This document shows, piece after piece, positions 38,748 through 51,462 of a DNA stretch of 64,000 nucleotides; the first letter of the stretch is position 1; every line of letters starts with the position of its first letter. The translations under genes were made by a program, and so were the position numbers. Below the pieces are notes generated by a model. The model saw nothing but the letters and a program-made list of their open reading frames with translations. It was not told the origin of the DNA and did no database searches. This DNA is from Zoroaster sp. YZ-2022 (taxonomy: Eukaryota > Echinodermata > Asteroidea > Forcipulatida > Zoroasteridae). The DNA lies in contig CM055833.1 of the NCBI GenBank assembly GCA_029582265.1, forward strand, positions 27,786,788-27,850,787, in the 5' to 3' direction.

Positions 38748-39300
38748 TAAATAAAGGAGAAATTAAAACACAATGGAAAGGTTACAGGGAAATGAGAGAG
38801 GGAGACAACAGGGAAGAAGGCTGGGTAAATTAGGGGGAGAGTGGGTAAGTGGAAAGGTTACAGGGAAACGAGGGAGGGAAAGAAATTATAAAATACTATG
38901 CACGATGTGGTTGTTATAATATGGATGTCCTCATACTAGGATTCCTGCCTCAGTGAACAAAAGGCAGATTTTCAAGCAGTCATTTAGAATCACATCCGTG
39001 TACATGTTACAATGTACATGTAGTTATAATGGATTTTTGTCATTTCTTATTTTATTAATGTGTACACTGAACCCTTTGTATAGTTTGATCCCTCAAAACA
39101 CTATGAAATATGAATGGGTTTGAGAATAGGAGGGTTTTAATGGTAGTCAGTACATGCTTGAAACATTGAATAGCAATATAATGTTATTTTATTTCTATAC
39201 ATTACTTTTTGAAGAAAATAAGTTATTTGAAAGAAATTATGATTTGTACATAATTGTTGTTTACAAAAATGTTCCATTTAATTCACGTATGTAATTTAAT

Positions 39301-39520
39301 AATGAGGAGAAGGAGAAGGTACAGAAATATCAGGATTTAGCGAGAGAATTCCGCAAGCTGTGGCAAGTCAAGGTGAAGGTTATTCCCGTGGTAGTGGGAG
39401 CACTAGGTACAAGGAAATAGGCGGCGCTCTTAGGGACAGCAAGGATTCTGCGAAAGACACTCGAGATCTACAATGTAAGGCTACGGGTCGTAGCTTGACT
39501 TGAGGTGTAACAGGCAGAAA
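39301..39520 (+). pseudogene. LINE ORF2 C-terminal remnant
   Basis: Reads E-K-V-Q-K-Y-Q-D-L-A-R-E-F-R-K-L-W then V-I-P-V-V-V-G-A-L-G-T, a stop, and after a deletion A-L-L-G-T-A-R-I-L-R-K-T-L-E. This pair of motifs is common at the C-terminus of invertebrate non-LTR elements. Fragmentary. Confidence 0.75.
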
Positions 39521-39558
39521 GGAAAAAAGATATTTCTTTTCATGCTGTGCTATCACGA

Positions 39559-39589
<31 letters not shown>

Positions 39590-39740
39590 TTAATAATAAT
39601 ATTAATAATAATATTAATAATAATATTAAATTTATATCTATAAGTACCTTATACAAAAGCCTCAAAGCGCTTTACAATTAGAAACAACAAAAAGGTTAAA
39701 ATTACAACAATGTTCAAAGATTCCATAAGAACAACAGAAG
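39559..39740 (-). repeat. (AAT)n tract plus reversed SINE/LINE tail
   Basis: AAT and ATTAAT repeats to 39630, followed by a TTTATA-CAAAAGCCTCAAAGCGCTTTACA block typical of reversed tRNA-SINE/LINE 3' ends. Confidence 0.65.
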
Positions 39741-41887
39741 AAAAATAAGATGAGAGATGTTATTGACACACACACCCTCAGCCAAGATCACACCATCTGG
39801 CTATTACAGTAAAAAAAAAGAAAAAAAGAAGAAGATGAAGTCAGTACAATGTACAAAGCGTCCACAAAATATAAATAAAACAAGGTTAAGATAAGAAAGA
39901 ACAACAAAAGAGAAAGAAGAGGTGTTCGCGCTGTCGCACGAATACTTAATAAGAGGAGAGAGGTTTGCCAGCACATGCACCGTTTGTGTGAAGATTTAAA
40001 AAATATCATCCAGGCTACATTTGTTATTCATTAGTAATCTAAGATCTATACCTTGTACTGTACGCATACATAGTGTACATATATAATGTGCATGTACTAT
40101 GCATTGTAGCGACTGGCCTTGACCATTCCTAATGCAATTCAATGTGTGTATTGCACCATATACAATTTATGTGTAATTAATCAGTGAACTGTGAAAGTTA
40201 AATATAATGCATGAAAATTTGCATATTTTACCAGAATTCCGCAGAGCCGAGCATGACGATCTTGCGCAAGTCTGGATGATTTGATTTCATATTGATCGAG
40301 GGAATTAAAATAAGTATTATGTGCGGCATATTCTCGAGTATATGCTGTTGTCTATGCAACACCATATAGCGTATTCACGTGGATGTGTTGCTGTATTCAT
40401 GGCCGCACTTGCTAAGTGTAATGTCTGCGTCTTGTCCAAACACACAACATTTTGAATCGCAGATTTCTCCATTTTCGCATCTGTGGGGTGAAATGATGTT
40501 GGCGCGGTAGAAGTTAGGCATTTGGAAATGGGTAAAGTAATTCCAAATCATGAAGGAAAAAAAGGCATAATGAAGGGTTAGAAATACATGGGAGGTACAC
40601 GGTAGATTTAAAGATTTCAAACAAATATTTTATAGTACGTTGCGTAGATGAATTCAAATAAAATTATTACTTTTTTGTTACATACATGTACATTATGTAC
40701 ATGTAGTAAAATCCTGAAATAGTGATTTTTGAAAAGATATAATTTTACTTTTTAACATGCAGTGCTTAGAGTGCAATGCAATGACCATTATCCATGGAAC
40801 TCACTCTCAAATACACGTGAACATACATGTACATGTACATATTTCTGCCTCCATGGTTGTACAGATCAGCATAAAATTAGTATTAAATAGAACCTTGAAA
40901 GAGATTCCTGAATTGTGATTTTTGAAAAAAATTATAATTTTAGCATACATACATGTACTGTACACGGTACAATACTGCTACATACAGTGTATAATGAACA
41001 TCGCGGTATCCATACATAAGGATCATAACGGTTGTGTGCATAATGCACATACTACGTACATGTGCATACACTGTTTACACTGTACACTTTCTGTATTTAT
41101 TTGCCCAGACATTTGTAATTAGCAAATTTTTTTAAAGCATTATATGCAGAAGGCATATATTTTGTCATTAAATATGCACCGGCCGTCTGTTTTTGAGAAT
41201 TCCAAACTGATTATTCTCAGCAATTTTCTTTTTAAAGACAATATCGCCCCTGTTTTGGCTAAGATGACACCACAAAATAGAATTAATAAAGTGAACAAAT
41301 TTTGAAGGAAAATTGTTAAACGAAAAGAAAAAAAAATGGGAATTTGGATGTCGGAAATTGTAAATAAAAGCAATATTTCAAACACGCTTGCCAATTGGAA
41401 GACTGCCCACACCCTCAGCTGTTACATACCATAAATTATGTGGCCACGTGCAACCTGTTGATTAAAATTCAGGATCCCATCTTTTATTAATTTGAATTTT
41501 CATAAAAAGCTTGTAACTTCCTTAACCCTAGGAAAATAGCAATTCAACATTTATATCTATTTTTTTTACCATCAAATGTACATCCTGAATCTGAAATTTT
41601 ATATTTTCCTGAATAAAAAAAAAAAATCAAGCTATGATGTACATACATGTGAGAATGTTTCTCCCCTGAATGAGGACTATTATGATTTACATGATGTAGG
41701 TCATGGTGACAGGTTTTTCACCTATGTTGACCTTCAAATTTCAAGCACATTTCCCTATTTTTTTAATATTGAAAGCACAACCAAAAAATGAGGTTCATGT
41801 TTTCCATTTAAGAGCACTTGCAATGGTCAGACTTATCTCGCTTGATTTTTTTTTCAAACATTGCTACGAGAACCATGTGGTCACTGT
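39741..41887. other. Neurobeachin intron 1, no gene seen
   Basis: AT-rich with many ACATGTACATGT words (40680-41080) and a small direct repeat (TGATTTTTGAAAA, 40720 and 40917). No gene recognised. Confidence 0.45.
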
Positions 41888-42175
41888 ACAGCAGGCCTGT
41901 GATTTCGCAAGATTTTTCCTGATTTCAGGATTTAAATTAATTTTTTTGTTTTATTATTATTATTATTTTTTTTTACAAATCTCCCTTTGCCTCAAAATTT
42001 TCTGAAAGAAGAGAAGTAGCCACCAAGGAAAGAAAGAAGTTAGCCCGTATTGTCTCCAAACCTCTTGTTTCTTGTTTGTGGGGATGTGGAGAGTCTGTAA
42101 ATCCTCCAAAATTAAACATCCTGGAGGTTCAGGGGGCTTTGTCCTCTAGACCCAGGCCTGCTACCCATTTTTGAG
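41888..42175. repeat. Dispersed repeat with CAGGCCTG ends (copy 2)
   Basis: Inverted copy of 12470-12712 (GGAGGTTCAGGGGGCTTTG, GGATGTGGAGAGTC), with a T-rich insertion. Confidence 0.65.
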
Positions 42176-42878
42176 GATTTTTTTACTTGTGTATCTAGGT
42201 ACATGCACAGAGTAAGGGTTACGTGAATGTTGAGAGAGTCAAAGTTTATGCACATCCTCCATTAACCCAGAAGCGGTTAATACATTTTCATGTTTTTGTC
42301 TCATCTCTTCTTGTTTATTCTTCTACAATTGAATTGAAAAGTGAATATTTGGTCTTCTCAGAACCGTTTTTAAAACTGATTGAAAAGTATATAGTTCAGT
42401 GGTTTATTTTCAATTTGTTACGTCAGTACAACTTTGAAATGGAATAAAATGTTGGGAGAAACTGTAAATTGGTTACTCTTTGAAAAACAGGGTGTCCAAA
42501 ACTTTAACTTACAATACTTTTGCATGTGTACTGCAAATAAAACAGGGTGTCCATTTAGCAAACATGGCATCTAAAAGACACCCAAATATGTTGCTGGCTA
42601 ATAATACTATGTGTATGTTCCCTCTCACGCTGGTTGAGGTTAGGCTATGCGCAGGCAGTGTGCACAATAAATTAGTGTGAGAGAGAAATTAAAGGCCGAG
42701 AACACTAAATTGCTAAATAATAATTAAAAAAAAAAAAATATATATATATATACAGTATATAACAAAAATTAAAAAAGAAGAAGAAGAAGAAGATGTATGT
42801 AATGCATCCATACATTATATGAAGATGTACAAAACCAACCTGTAATAGTTTCATCTTGTTTCCTTACAGTGTCACTGA

Positions 42879-43108
42879 AGGGACAATATCATCACGATCA
42901 ACAGAGCATGGAATCAGAGTGCTAGTTTTAGATTAACTCAGTGACTGGAATTAATACCCCACATGATAAGATCATATAACCATTGCCGCTGAATAATATT
43001 AAATGGGCCAGTAATTTTCAGTCACTGTGTTCATCCATGGAGGAAGAAATCTGTTTTCTTCCTCCATGGTTCATCTTAAACTAGGACACCGATTCCATGC
43101 CCTCATAG
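42879..43108. mobile_element. AGGGAC MITE with internal hairpin
   Basis: Left end AGGGACAATATCATCACG, core CATGGAATCAGAG and ATTCCATGCCC. A CCATGGAGGAAGAAA / TTTCTTCCTCCATGG hairpin at about 43034-43067 is not in other copies. TTAA not preserved. Confidence 0.72.
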
Positions 43109-43510
43109 TGAAAAAAAATGCATTCAGAGTATTGGTTACAGTGTTTAATTCTAATGTGGAAATGGATCATGAGCTAATGATCCGTCTTGAAAATAACATG
43201 TCAGATGGAATAAATTCTCTCTCAGGTACCATTGCCATCATAAAATCCAGTAAGCTTTTTGATAATAATTTGCTCAGTCAGGGTGTAGCAAAGGCAATTT
43301 TGGGGGGGGGGGTGTGGAAGCCAATTTGACGACTGACATCAGTGGATTTTCAGAGTGAGGGAAAACAAATTTGGAGTAAATTTTTTGGGGGTAAATTTTA
43401 CCGACCAACCCTTGTTCTAGTACCTTTGATGCTTCATTTGCCGACTGAGGCTCTAAATGCCGAATGAGAAAAATTAGTTGGGGGGTGGTACCCCCCCCAC
43501 TCGCTACAGT

Positions 43511-43577
43511 CCTGCGCTCAGTCTCGATTCAGCCCTGCGCTCAGTCTCGATTCAGCCCTGCGCTCAGTCTCGATTCG
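43511..43577. repeat. 23-bp tandem repeat, 3 units
   Basis: GCGCTCAGTCTCGATTCAG repeated three times. Confidence 0.85.
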
Positions 43578-44273
43578 GATAATAACCAGTGCTGTACTTC
43601 CCTTTAAACAATTCATTGTGTGTACACGTGTAATCGATTTGCTTTGCTGTCCAGACAAACAGACACTATGATATGTATCAAGCATATTTTTAATCTTGGA
43701 TGTTTTCATTGAACCATTTACATTAATGCAGGTACCGTGTATATGTCCGTGCCTTTTGCGGACATTCTGTGTACATTTCAAACACACAAACCAGTCTGGC
43801 TCCCACAGCCTTAAGTTTTACATTTCAATGTACATTGTCTTGTCGGAGGTGTTGTATTACAATCTACTTAGGCCGTGCCCCAAGGGGATTCATATTAATA
43901 GAAATATCTCAACAGAAACTGTCATAATGCAATGGCTGGCTGGGAATAAATGGATGACTTCATGTATTATTTACACACTGTATGAGACATGCACTTTAAT
44001 TTAAGCCAATTGAGGGTATAACGTGTACATTGTAACATGGGTGCTACAGGTGTTTTCCTGCTTTGTGTTTTTTCTCCTTTCTAGTTCCTCCCATACAAAT
44101 GTTGAGGGTTACAGCCACCACATACTTACGTACATGTATGTCTGTAAAAATGTCTGTAAGATATCTATAAAATATCTATAAAATATCTATAAATGCATCA
44201 ATAAGCAAAGGATGTGTAAAAGATTCATCAAATACATACATGTACAGTATTTAATTATGTCGTTAAATTAAAA

Positions 44274-44520
44274 CCCTGCTACACATGGAGGCCACTCCCA
44301 ACCACTACATGTAAGTGTCCAATAGGTTGTACACATATCATTTGTGCATATAAGCCACACTAACCCTTTTAAGTAATCTTTTATGTAAAACTCTTGAGGC
44401 CACTGGAGACCACTGTAAAAAAAATCTGTCATTAGGATTTTCAGCAGTTATTTTGTAAACACAGACTCTCAAGAGTAAGCCACCACCAGCCACTGAGACT
44501 GGAACATAATAATATGCCCT
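44274..44520. mobile_element. TTAA-type MITE, GTGGCCTCCA word family (copy 2, inverted)
   Basis: Starts CCCTGCTACACATGG after TTAAAA; contains GAGGCCACTGGAGACCACTG and GCCACCACCAGCCACTGAG. 44521-44676 continues in similar words to GTAGGAGGG and may be a second, abutting element. Confidence 0.7.
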
Positions 44521-44683
44521 GCAATACATCAATCACAAACCGCTAAAAGCAACATACATGTATGAGGTATTACATGTTACTATGCAGTATAGCCATTAGG
44601 AGCCACTGCCTTCCATAGCAATGGCTTGGAGTGGCCTCAATGGTTTTTTCATAAATTTGCACTGACAGTAGGAGGGTTTTTAA

Positions 44684-45071
44684 CCCTCCTATTATCAGTG
44701 TTGTTCTTTACAAAGTGGACCCATACTTCAAAATGTCACAACCGTGACATTTTGAGGTACACACTTTCTTATCTAAAGATTAATGGCATACCCCAAGGCT
44801 CTTCAGAGAGATGAGGTAAACTGAAGTAGCCACCTGCTTTGTTTCATTGCAAGGTTAACTTGAAATAAACCAGTGCAGTAACTTGGGGTATACACATACT
44901 GTGTGAAGGTCAGAACACTTTGTTTTTGTCCCAGACCCAGGGGCATTTTGGGGTATCTATGTACCATTCTTGTGTACAGTATGCAATATTTTAAGGCATG
45001 CATAGAAAAAGCATTATGTACTTGGCAGTTTTTGTTTTTGTGGCATTTTGGAGACTGCATGTGTACAAGGG
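44684..45071. mobile_element. TTAA MITE, CCCCAAAATGC word family (copy 2, inverted)
   Basis: A 388-bp inverted copy of 31831-32215, starting CCCTCCTATTATCAG right after TTAA (44680-44683) and ending GCATGTGTACAAGGG. Only TTTTTAA separates it from the preceding GTAGGAGGG end. Confidence 0.85.
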
Positions 45072-45177
45072 TGAGAAATAGTGAAAATGCATTCAGAATA
45101 TATGCATTCATACATTGTACATGTAACATTTCATTTGAATTCCTACTGTAATTAAGCTACATGTAACTAGCTCCTAA

Positions 45178-45348
45178 GTAAGACTAATTGCGGTGACACC
45201 ATGTGAAATTCTCTATTGAGTAGTAATTAGTTCTGAAAAGCCACCATATACTTGAGGACAATCAGTTGTAACCTCCAGTTCTTTTCAGAACTAATGTAAT
45301 TACTACTCAATAGAGAATTTCACATGGTGTCACCGCAATTAGTCTTAC
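45178..45348. mobile_element. Foldback element, GGTGACACCATGTG arms (copy 2)
   Basis: Near-perfect arms of about 60 bp from TAAGACTAATTGCGGTGAC to its complement. Confidence 0.85.
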
Positions 45349-46261
45349 TTATCCTCTTCATCGTGCAAAGCTCCTGTAAATTTCAAATTGGGCTTTATCA
45401 TTCGCAGTAAGTTTACCCTTGGATTTACAATGCATGAATGTACATATATGTATACAACTTATGCAAACAATCTACTTATAGCCCCACTGTGTGTTGTTAT
45501 TATAAGCTGAAGGATGGGGGTTAACTGAATGTTGGTCATGGTGTCCCTTGGCTTACGTACATGGATGAATTGACTCATGAATTATTTGCAAACATAAGAT
45601 ATTTCCTATGCATTGCACACATTTACAAGTGAGTGGCCAAGCAAACATGATGCTTTTTGAGTTTGGGGTTGATAACCTTTTACCGAGGGTGAGGGTGGGT
45701 TTGGTTTGGATCTAGTAAGAGTTCAGTAAGGAGTTGGAAGGGAAGGGGAAATGCTTTTTGACTCCCCCCCCCCCCCATTTACAAATGATAAAAACAATTT
45801 TGTTTAAAAATCTGTGATTTCTGGATTTGGTTTGTTCACAAGAATATAGTACTATACATGTATATTTTATTTCCTCAATGTTTTCAGTTAAACTGTGATT
45901 AATTTTTTTTTTAGATTACATCAGGCATGATATTCTTCCTACTTTTGTAGGAAATCCTACCTTTTGATTATGAAAATCCTACCATGAAACCGGGTTCCGA
46001 CTAACCTCAGACCATGGAAACTTTCCTTGTGTATCATTTTATCATTATATATATCATTTTATCATTATATTATATTTTATCATTGTATCATTATTTTAAA
46101 TACCAAGATAAAAAACAGTTTCCTTGCTATACATGGCTATAGAGGTAAACCGCTGTAGGCTAGTATATGCCTAATGATAATGGCAAACATTTTTCCTACC
46201 TTTTCATTTTCTCACAATATCATCCCTGTTACATGTAGTGGTAATTTGGCTTTGGCTTATT
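45349..46261. other. Neurobeachin intron 1, no gene seen
   Basis: Contains a C-run at about 45766-45777 and TTTTATCATTATAT repeats at 46035-46085. Nothing else recognised. Confidence 0.45.
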
Positions 46262-46265
46262 TTAA

Positions 46266-48029
46266 CCCTCCTACTCTAGGACCGCGTTTACACTAGATCC
46301 GGCAAGGGCGATCAACGGAGGATCAGATCCTGCAAGGGCGATCAAACTGATCGCGGACGCGTTCACACTTGAGTCTGATCGTGCATTGATCCCCCTAGCC
46401 CGACCGTCGGTTCAACGGAAGTTCCACACTGCTCGTGTGACAGGTCAACTGAGCAAGGTCATTGATTGTGCGCACACGCAGGCACACGCGCGTTGCCGGG
46501 TGATGCATGCCGCCATCTTAGCTTATGCTTCGTTCGCTAATTTTACAGACACAGTTCGACCGACTCACTTTCACCGCTTACGCTGATTTTTCCTCATTAA
46601 ATTGCAGTTTTTAACGGATGATCAGTTTCGTTTATTTGCGGTGTTGTTGCCATTAATTCTGGCACAATTTTACCGCCGACATCGTGGTAGAATGGTAGCA
46701 ATGGTAGAAAAACATGCCAGCTCCCCTCCGACCACATTCGACCCCGTACAACAGCAGCAGCCGCCATGTCGCATAAGAAATAACGTAAACAACCACCAAC
46801 AACACTAAACCTTAAGTGTACTATAATACTGCGACAAGAAAATACAAAATATGGATATACAAAATGATTTTCAAATACTAATGAAAACCGTGGTATTATG
46901 ATAAAAAACACGAAAGCCTGATGAGAAGGAAACTGGTCGATGCATAGAGGTAGAAATGGTCGAAGCATGTGGTTCGTCACGCACGGTTGTTGCATGCAGA
47001 ACAGGGATGCAAATGCCAAGTACCATTCAAATCGTGTAATGTTCTTTTGTGCACAGAAATGCTGTGTTACGTGTTGGAACCAGTGTAATAAGGGGACGCT
47101 CTCATTGCATAACCAACACTGGTTGTTTACAAGCTTTCGCGGTTTATTTTTTCAACTCGCGCTCCAGTCTGTTTGATTAGACCGGAAGTCGGTGGGTCAA
47201 ATTGCGGGTCTGATCCTGCGTTGCGTTCACACTCGTTTTGATCCACCTTGCAGGATCAGATCCTCCTTTGATCCCGCAATAAAGGGGGATCAAAAAGGAG
47301 GATCAGATCCTGATCGCTCTTGCGTTCACACTAGCTGTTGATCGCCCTTTGATCGCCCTTGCAGGATCTGATCCTCCTTTGATCGCCCTTGCCGGATCAA
47401 GTGTGAACGCGGCCTTAGTGCACTTTACTAGTGGGAAGTTGCTATAGTGGTCAAAATCAGTCAATTGACCATTTTTGACTGTTGAATCAACTGTGCACAC
47501 ATGGGCACTGGTGACTTGTTTTGACCATTTGGGTAGCTGCCACACACTGTGCTATGACTGCTGGTGACTGATAAGATCATTATCAGCTTCAGGGGATCAC
47601 TGACAATGATAGGGGTGCTGAAGGCTGCCAGTTTTTGACTGATAAATCAATGCAGGGCCACTTAGGCTAGGAGTCAATGACTTGTTTTGACTGATAAATT
47701 AATTTATTTTGACCATAGTGCTTATATCAGTCCAAAACGCTGACTCATTTTGACTACCATCCACATTATATGTACCAATTAAAAACAGTCACCTCATTTT
47801 GACCAAAGTGCCTTTACCAGTCGAAAATGGTCAACTCATCTTGACCACCTTCAACATTGCATGATAATGCTTTTACCACTACCAGTCAAAAACAGTTGAC
47901 TGTTTTTGACTGATTGATGTACTTGCTACACATTAGGTTTGACAGTATTTGACCTGTAAGTGCTGTAGATATACACTGGCATGAACTTAGAAATTTTGAC
48001 TGATTTTGACCCTTGTAGTAGTAGGAGGG
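46266..48029. mobile_element. TTAA MITE, TTTTGACTGG word family (copy 4), host of a nested element
   Basis: TTAA (46262-46265) then CCCTCCTACTC; the right end GTAGTAGTAGGAGGG is followed by TTAA (48030-48033). The interior from 47415 repeats TTGACCA, CTTGTTTTGAC and GACTCATTTTGAC. A 1.1-kb inserted element occupies 46279-47414. Confidence 0.82.
46279..47414. mobile_element. Nested element, GGCCGCGTTCACAC ends
   Basis: Terminal inverted repeats of about 65 bp: CCGCGTTTACACTAGATCC, GGCAAGGGCGATCAA, GAGGATCAGATCCTG and complements. Flanking trinucleotides CTA and TTA suggest a 3-bp target as in PIF/Harbinger. GC-richer than the intron. Small open frames inside show no transposase motif I recognise. 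Confidence 0.78.
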
Positions 48030-48089
48030 TTAAGCTACTTATACTTTGACAAGACTTCTTGTATTTGTCTAATGCAGTAAAGTGCTTAA

Positions 48090-48309
48090 AGGGGCAGTAT
48101 CATCGTGATCAACAGGACATGGAATCGGAGTGCTTGTTTCAGATGAAACTCTGTGACTGAAAATAATTCCCTACGTGATAAGGTCATGTTACCGTTGCTG
48201 CTGCTGCATAAATGAGGCAGCAATTTTCAGTCACTGTGTTCATCTTAAACTAGGACATCGGTTCCATGCCCTGTTGAAAGTCTACTGTGATCGTGACGAT
48301 ACTTCCCCT
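48090..48309. mobile_element. AGGGGC MITE (AGGGAC family)
   Basis: A 220-bp element between TTAA sites (48086-48089, 48310-48313 region), core CATGGAATCGGAG and inverted GGTTCCATGCCCTG. About 55 bp beyond the previous TTAA element. Confidence 0.85.
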
Positions 48310-48394
48310 TTAAATACAATACCATCAAATGATGTTTACAATGATGAAATCATGAATAATCGACATACACTAAAAAGTTACCCAGTTATTGGAC

Positions 48395-48609
48395 GTTGAT
48401 GGAATTGGTACAATGGCAAATGCAAAGCATCCATGGCTTGGCTAGACACAGTCCTGAATCCAACAAAAGCAGCCCGGTGGAATTTGATGGATTTGGTACA
48501 CATGGCATCATGCTCTACTTGCTGGGCTATACATACACAGTATTGAATCCATCAAAACCAAGCAAAACCAGGGGGGTGGATTTTGATGGACTTGGGGGGT
48601 AGTTAGGGT
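48395..48609. mobile_element. GATTTTGATGGATT-word MITE, partial
   Basis: Words TGAATCCAACAAAAGC, GAATTTGATGGATTTGG and GGATTTTGATGGACTTGG, ending GTTAGGGTTA. The left end is unclear. Confidence 0.6.
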
Positions 48610-50036
48610 TATCACAAGATGTAAATTATGCAAATTAGATAATTCAATACAGACCAGCAAAATCAATTTGCTTAAAGGAAAGGTTCAACATTGTTATTTG
48701 GTAACATATATTTATTTATACCCTATATTTGTCAAGATACATGTCATAAAATTGATGAAAGTTTTATCACAATACATGAAGGTGTTAATGAAGAAAACAA
48801 TTCATGTTTAAAAAAAAAATACTTTACACAAAATTGAAAACATTCCTGTTTCCTCAAAGATAAATCACTTCACATGAAAAAGAGCTCATATTATTTTGTT
48901 TACATGTACAGTGTATGTGCACCTTGTACCAACTTTATAATGATTAGATAATGATAATTAGATAATGATTTGGCCAAGCAAAATAAATGTTGTGTTTCTG
49001 GTAATATGTTCACCAAAACGATGGGTACATGTAGATACATGTAGGTAGGGAATTTTTTATTATATGTACATGTACATGTGCATATATAATATGTGTATAA
49101 ACGTGCAATGTTTAAAAATGCATTTCATCATATATAATCAGTTGGTTTGTTTTCTTACATGTAATTCTTTTTTAGATACAGTAATGTGTTGAAAAAAATA
49201 CACACACACAAAAATAAATAAAAATTACCAAAATAAAAAAGAACAAAAATAAAAAAGAACAAAAAAAACCCAAAAAACAATTCTGAAAAAAATAAAAAAA
49301 TAAAAAAAATCCTCCAACTCTGCCTTTCGTGAATATTATTGGTAATTACCAGTGTTGTGCCTTCTGTAAATTTTGTAATGTAACTGAGATTCAAAGAGAT
49401 TTACCAAAACAAATATAGATTATTATAAACGGGATTTTTGCCTGGCTGAAAGTAATAAATTGGAAACACGTTCATTGAAGAAATCAGCGACGAAACCTGA
49501 TACTCCGCAATAAGGGCTTGAAGCAAAAAGAGAAAATTACCGTTGGATATAAGGTTGGAATAAAAAGAGCCGTCGCTTCCGGGGATGAGGGGTAATGGAT
49601 GATTAAAGATTTAGAAGGAAACGAGGAAAGCCCCCTACAGGAAAAAGATTCAAAAATAAAATGCTGTGTCTGTGCGGATTGTTTTTAATTGAGAATATGT
49701 GGGTATCTGTATGTGGTACAATACATTGTAGAGTACATTTGGCCGAGGTTTGAAAAAAGGGTTGGCACTGAAGGACATGTTTTTAATAAGATCAGACTTA
49801 TTTTCAGAGATTGCATTCATGAGCATGAAGCTTTGATTTATTACCGTGATAAACACCCGTGAAATTGGAAATAGCATTGAGTAGGCATCACTGTTAGTTG
49901 TTGGTTGTTTGACGGGATGTACAGCTGTATATGTATGTAGACCTGTCAGTCATACCTTTCATGTACGGATGTTGACAGAATTATTTTGGTTATGTTTGAC
50001 ATGTAATCCTAACGGAAATAATTTGAAATTAGAACA
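48610..50036. other. Neurobeachin intron 1, no gene seen
   Basis: AT-rich. An A-rich AATAAAAAAG tract is at 49205-49310. No gene recognised. Confidence 0.45.
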
Positions 50037-50040
50037 TTAA

Positions 50041-50413
50041 CCCTCCTACTTCTGGTACCTTTTTCATACAAGTTGATCCACCATTTGAAACCATTCGCTT
50101 TTGTGGTTTTGAATGGTGAAATAAATGTGTACAGTATTGATTCCCCCAAATGGTTTTGAATGGTACATGTAGGTCAGCTAATACAAAACCTTGTTTGGAT
50201 CTTTCCAAATGGTAGTACAGCTAATACAAAACCTTGTTTGGATACTTCTAAATGGTGAATCAATGGACCCTCTATGCATTTGAATGGATTTGAATGGTAG
50301 TAAAGCTTGCTACCAACACTGTTCAAATGGTATCACCATGTGTGTACAAAACCAATGGGCATTTTGGTAAGTTGAAATTTTGAATGGTTTCAAATGGTCA
50401 AACATTAGGAGGG
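50041..50413. mobile_element. TTAA MITE, CCATTCAAAACC word family (copy 2)
   Basis: A 373-bp element between TTAA sites (50037-50040, 50414-50417), ends CCCTCCTACTTCTGG and ACATTAGGAGGG. Very similar to the next copy. Confidence 0.9.
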
Positions 50414-50537
50414 TTAACTCACATTTGTCATTTATTATTTAAGGGTCCCACTGGGAATTTTTTTTAACTTTCTGAATAAAACAAAGTTGAACAAATGAAA
50501 ACTTGAAATTATTAATTTTTCCAGGTGTACAAGTATA

Positions 50538-50700
50538 CAAATAATGAATGTTTATGAGTGCAATGGTGAGAATATATTCATGAGTTGAAAGATGGAATGT
50601 TCCATTCAACGAGGCGAAGCCGAGTTAAATGGAACATTCCATCTTTCAACGAATGAAAATATTCTCTCCGTTGCATGAATGCAAAACATTCATTATTTGT
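50538..50700. repeat. Long palindrome centred on CGAGGCGAAGCCGAG
   Basis: Perfect 23-bp arms, 50584-50606 and 50628-50650, with a 21-nt loop; imperfect pairing extends out to CAAATAATGAATG / CATTCATTATTTG. Abuts the element at 50701. Confidence 0.85.
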
Positions 50701-51394
50701 TTTATATAACATCCAAGTAGATCTTTGTCATTTGATGGGAGGATAAAACTATAAGAATAAACAAAATATACAAGATTGTATTCTGGCATCCACTACTTTA
50801 TTTTTCGGCTTATGATGCACGGTTTGCGTGAATGGTTGTGTCTTGTCAAAAGAGGGCGTTTTGTACTTATAACGCATGATGTGGTCTAGCGTGCAATAGA
50901 TCAAATGGGATGGAACAAAAATGCACGGTGAATGGAACCAAAATGCACGGTTTGTGACGTAGGCCATGTTTGATTAACCCTCCTACTTCTGGTACCTTTT
51001 TCATACAAGTTGATCCACCAATTGAAACCATTCGCTTTTGTGGTTTTGAATGGTGAAATAACTGCGTACAGTATTGATTCCCCCAAAATGTTTTGAATGG
51101 TAGGTCAGCTAATACAAAACCTTGTTTGGATACTTCTAAGTGGTGAATCAATGGACCCTCTATGCATTTGAATGGATTTGAATGGTAGTAAAGCTTGCTA
51201 CATGTACATGTACCAACACTGTTCAAATGGTATCACCATGTGTGTACAAAACCAATGGGCATTTTGGTAAGTGGAACTTTTGAATGGTTTCAAATGGTCA
51301 AACAGTAGGAGGGTTAATGAATGCCGCGTGACCTATGTACAATCCTCCAATCAAATGACAAGGATCTACTTGGGTGTTATATAATACAGTACAC
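50701..51394. mobile_element. Foldback element (TATATAACA-CCAAGTAGATC) with nested MITE
   Basis: Inverted arms of about 45 bp (CCAAGTAGATC, TTTGTCATTTGAT, GGAGGAT). The interior has two ATGCACGGTTTG words. The element at 50977-51313 is inserted in it. Confidence 0.75.
50977..51313. mobile_element. TTAA MITE, CCATTCAAAACC word family (copy 3)
   Basis: A 337-bp element between TTAA sites (50973-50976, 51314-51317). Same orientation as copy 2 with one 35-bp internal deletion. Confidence 0.9.
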
Positions 51395-51462
51395 AACCAG
51401 TTATTTATTGGCTTATTTTCATAGGGTAGCCTTGATCCAGTTTAAAAACTGACTATCCTTAA

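Noticed and set aside
43027..43329. Plus-strand frame as a possible neurobeachin exon
   Set aside because: It begins inside an AGGGAC MITE and its sequence does not resemble the expected continuation of the neurobeachin N-terminus.
46597..47019. 140-codon minus-strand frame inside the Harbinger-like element
   Set aside because: No DDE or Myb motif seen; composition looks like chance translation of the element.
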